Program-made: the position numbers and the translations under genes
Part shown: positions 62,901 through 64,000 of the stretch, one piece after another
Position numbering within the stretch: position 1 is the stretch's first letter
Layout of the letters: every line of letters begins with the position of its first letter
The notes under the pieces: generated by a model
Told to the model about the DNA's origin: nothing
Database searches by the model: none
Seen by the model: only the letters and a program-made list of their open reading frames with translations
DNA from: Parasulfuritortus sp049322515
GTDB taxonomy: Bacteria > Pseudomonadota > Gammaproteobacteria > Burkholderiales > Thiobacillaceae
Direction: 5' to 3'
DNA: 64,000 nucleotides
Assembly: GCA_049322515.1 (NCBI GenBank)
Contig: JBMOQW010000019.1
Coordinates: 124,001 to 188,000, forward strand

Positions 62901-63913
62901 AGAACGTTCCCGCGCCGGTGCTGGAAAGCCTGAAATGGCCGGGCCGGCCCAAGCTGCCGGGCGGCAACGAGGCCTGGAGCTACATGATCGAGTCGCCGCA
63001 TGGCAGCTTCGCGATCTTCGTCGGCCACGTGGCGAATGGCGGCGGCAAGGCCTGGCCGTTCGAGCTGTGGGTGAACGGCGCCGAGCAGCCGCGCGGCCTG
63101 GGCGCCCTGGCCAAGACCCTGTCGATGGACATGCGCGCCAACGACCGCGCCTGGCTGAAACTGAAACTGGAATCGCTGGCCAAGACCCGTGGCGACGACG
63201 CCTGCTTCATCCCCTTCCCGCCGCACGGCGAGCTGCGCTCGGTGCCCAGCATGGTCGCTGCCATGGCCCAGATCGTGCAATGGCGCCTGGAACAACTGGG
63301 CGCCCTCAACATCGATGGTCCCAGCCCGCTGATCGACGTCCTGTTCAGCCACAAGGAACCCAAGACCGGCACCGACGGCACCCTGTCCTGGACCGTCGAC
63401 GTGCTCAACCCCTCGACCGAGGACGACTTCGTGCTCGGCCTCAAGGAAATCACCCTGCCGGACGGGGTCACCCGGCCCTACTCGGTGTGGCTGTCGGGTG
63501 ACTACCCACGGGCCCTGGACGGTCTGTGCAAGATATTGTCCTTGGACATGCGGGTCATCGACCCGGCCTGGATCGGCATGAAGCTGCGCAAGCTGCTCAA
63601 CTACCAGGAGCCGCTGGGCGACTTCATGGCCAAGATTCCCGGCTCGGAAAAGAGCCAGACCTGGCCGTCCACGGTGGCCTACGTCGCCCAGCTGATCATC
63701 CACCGCTACGCCATGCTCGGCCTGCTCACCGAGGACGGCGAGCCGATCCAGCAGATGGGCATCCTGGAAACCCCGGCACCGGCCGGCAGCGCGCCCGCCG
63801 CCATGCCTGCGATGAAGGGCAAGCGCTGCAAGGAATGTGGCAACGAGACGGTGATCCGCAAGGACGGCTGCGATTTCTGCACCGCCTGCGGCGCGGTGGG
63901 GGCGTGCGGGTAG
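59945..63913 (+). CDS. nrdJ: Class II (B12-dependent) ribonucleotide reductase, intein-containing
   Basis: A 1322-residue precursor; removal of the intein (residues 292-665) would leave 948 residues. The first extein has LINCFVQPVGD and RRGGGVGYDFSTIRPKGALVKGTQSRASGP. The site interrupted is ATNP|CGEQPL, so Cys666 after splicing restores the catalytic N-x-C-x-E motif. The C-terminal extein has SIAPTGTISLAFADNASNGIEP, a family-specific domain and a Zn-ribbon (CKECG and CTACG) at the very end. It reduces ribonucleotides for DNA synthesis without needing oxygen. ATG 59945 follows GGGAG. Tandem NrdR-like boxes precede it. Confidence 0.96.
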   Translation: MQEALFPELAEQDISTEVLLEKYAKGKEKNVTDVRMRVARALAAVEDKSARAVWEKRFFEAMEAGFIPGGRINSAAGTELQATLINCFVQPVGDAISGIHDGKPGIYNALEEAAETMRRGGGVGYDFSTIRPKGALVKGTQSRASGPISYMRVFDRSCETVESAGARRGAQMGVLRCDHPDIEDFIHAKDQGDLRNFNISLGVTDSFMQAVRDDGEIELTHKATPGEEQMAAGAYQRGDGLWVYRKVKARDLWAQVMHSTYDHAEPGVLFIDRINRDNNLGYCETIEATNPCVTADTRLATQYGLVRIGDLYESGLPLEVTADRRALALEGRGVESRPAKPAFMTARQADVYKVTTEDGYEIKATAWHDFYTARGKIKLSELQVGDELWVQSGKGQFGQQGSEELGVLLGLIAGDGHFTNRGKGQEAVSINLWNQDRALAEGVAATVNAMIAGLSVRPRNYQVAPVAVEDRNHVFIRSVLLARALALYGFTRATKLRVPEVVWQGTETCVKAYLKALFQTDGTVNISSSSQSCSVRLSSSHPDLLKDVQVLLANFGIFSRLRQRRLPAQKSMPDGKGGEREYSCKAQYEIIIDGESRERFMSEIGFLLDYKNAKYREWVADKVLHKTQRFTSRVAEIVHVGREAVFDTTQPDHNTVIFNGLVTGQCGEQPLPPYGCCCLGSINLTRFVKSGFLPEAEFDFTALGKTVATAVRMLDNVLDLTAWPLDKQHAEAQSKRRVGLGFTGLGDTLVMLGLRYDTDAARDFAGRAAEFMRDQAYQASVLLAKERGAFPLFNADLYLTGNTFASRLPAELKAEIRAHGIRNSHLLSIAPTGTISLAFADNASNGIEPPFSWYYTRKKRMPDGGTKEYQVEDHAYRVYRDMGGDMERLPGGFVTALEISALDHMKMVAAVAPFVDSAISKTVNVPADYPFDDFAELYSAAWRAGLKGITTYRPNAVLGSVLSVEPEKAAPQDFQLSDVNRRIEIKNVPAPVLESLKWPGRPKLPGGNEAWSYMIESPHGSFAIFVGHVANGGGKAWPFELWVNGAEQPRGLGALAKTLSMDMRANDRAWLKLKLESLAKTRGDDACFIPFPPHGELRSVPSMVAAMAQIVQWRLEQLGALNIDGPSPLIDVLFSHKEPKTGTDGTLSWTVDVLNPSTEDDFVLGLKEITLPDGVTRPYSVWLSGDYPRALDGLCKILSLDMRVIDPAWIGMKLRKLLNYQEPLGDFMAKIPGSEKSQTWPSTVAYVAQLIIHRYAMLGLLTEDGEPIQQMGILETPAPAGSAPAAMPAMKGKRCKECGNETVIRKDGCDFCTACGAVGACG
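60818..61939 (+). mobile_element. Intein with LAGLIDADG homing endonuclease, inserted in nrdJ
   Basis: A 374-residue in-frame intein. Block A begins with Cys292 (CVTADTRLATQYG). Block B has the T-x-x-H pattern in IKATAWHDF. Two LAGLIDADG motifs are present, LLGLIAGDGHF (Asp at intein residue about 124) and YLKALFQTDGTV (about 230), both with the catalytic Asp. Block F is VFDTTQPDHN. The C-terminus is NGLVTGQ before Cys+1, so the usual His-Asn pair is Gly-Gln. Codon use looks less GC-biased than the exteins, consistent with transfer. Intact motifs suggest a splicing and possibly homing-active element. Confidence 0.92.
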
Positions 63914-63961
63914 GCGCGCATACCCGCACAACGCGCCATCCCTGACCGCCGGAGCCCCCGC

Positions 63962-64000
63962 GTGACCGACCGCCGCCGGTTCATCCAGACCCTGGCCGCA
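63962..64000 (+). CDS. Start of a Tat-exported protein (5' end only)
   Basis: Thirteen codons from GTG 63962 read MTDRRRFIQTLAA. The twin-arginine pattern RRRFIQ at residues 4-9 followed by the start of a hydrophobic segment indicates a Tat signal peptide, so the product is probably a folded, perhaps cofactor-bearing, periplasmic protein. GGAG lies about 9 bp upstream. The family cannot be told from 39 bases. Confidence 0.5.
   Translation, partial: MTDRRRFIQTLAA

Overview
The window looks like a chromosomal stretch of a GC-rich betaproteobacterial sulfur-oxidising chemolithotroph, probably near Thiobacillus or Thiobacillaceae. The main reasons are the sat-aprB-aprA cluster of the reverse-acting dissimilatory sulfur pathway, betaproteobacterial gene orders (carA-carB-greA-DUF4149-yhbY-rlmE; rpoE-rseA-rseB-rseC-mucD-glutaredoxin; rplU-rpmA-obgE-proB) and the lptF-pepA divergence. 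The species assignment is inference. I saw no rRNA, tRNA, CRISPR array, transposase or prophage gene. The only mobile element I can support is an intein.

Layout. 0-1.7 kb: the end of an ABC permease, a HAD phosphatase and a CbiM-like membrane protein. 1.7-8.2 kb: a chemotaxis operon (cheV, cheV, cheY, cheZ, cheA) behind a near-consensus FliA promoter, then an EAL-like/HDOD protein. 8.2-10.3 kb: sixA, an AIM24-family protein and a lipoprotein. 10.4-14.5 kb: sat-aprBA with an AT-rich, palindrome-bearing upstream region and a strong terminator. 14.6-18.8 kb: a periplasmic binding protein paired with a hybrid histidine kinase. 18.8-24.4 kb: a TRIC-like channel, a phospholipase D-family lipoprotein, a small secreted protein and a tight sucC-sucD-holC-unknown operon. 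24.5-30.0 kb: a CHASE8-type hybrid kinase, a TonB-dependent receptor and a YfiR-like protein. 30-36.4 kb: carAB, greA and RNA-metabolism genes. 36.4-40.5 kb: the sigma-E operon. 40.7-50.7 kb: nadB, pepA, lptFG, an RDD protein, rplU-rpmA-obgE-proB, a secreted protein and two paralogous small membrane proteins. 50.7-59.8 kb: valS, an acyltransferase-PilZ fusion, a hydrolase, aroB, a haem-c diguanylate cyclase and xthA. 59.8-64 kb: an intein-containing class II ribonucleotide reductase behind tandem NrdR-like boxes, then the start of a Tat-exported protein.

How the genes fit together. The core genes are ordinary housekeeping and sulfur-energy genes. The accessory interest is signalling. Two hybrid kinases each sit next to a ligand-binding envelope protein. 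Several proteins relate to cyclic-di-GMP: a haem-c diguanylate cyclase, a PilZ-fused N-acyl amino acid synthase-like enzyme, a degenerate EAL protein, and a YfiR/CHASE8 pair in which a kinase takes the place of the usual cyclase. The strongest candidates for something undescribed are the CHASE8 kinase-TonB receptor-YfiR locus, the acyltransferase-PilZ fusion, the haem-c cyclase and the NrdJ intein with a Gly-Gln C-terminus. No gap between genes exceeds 300 bases.
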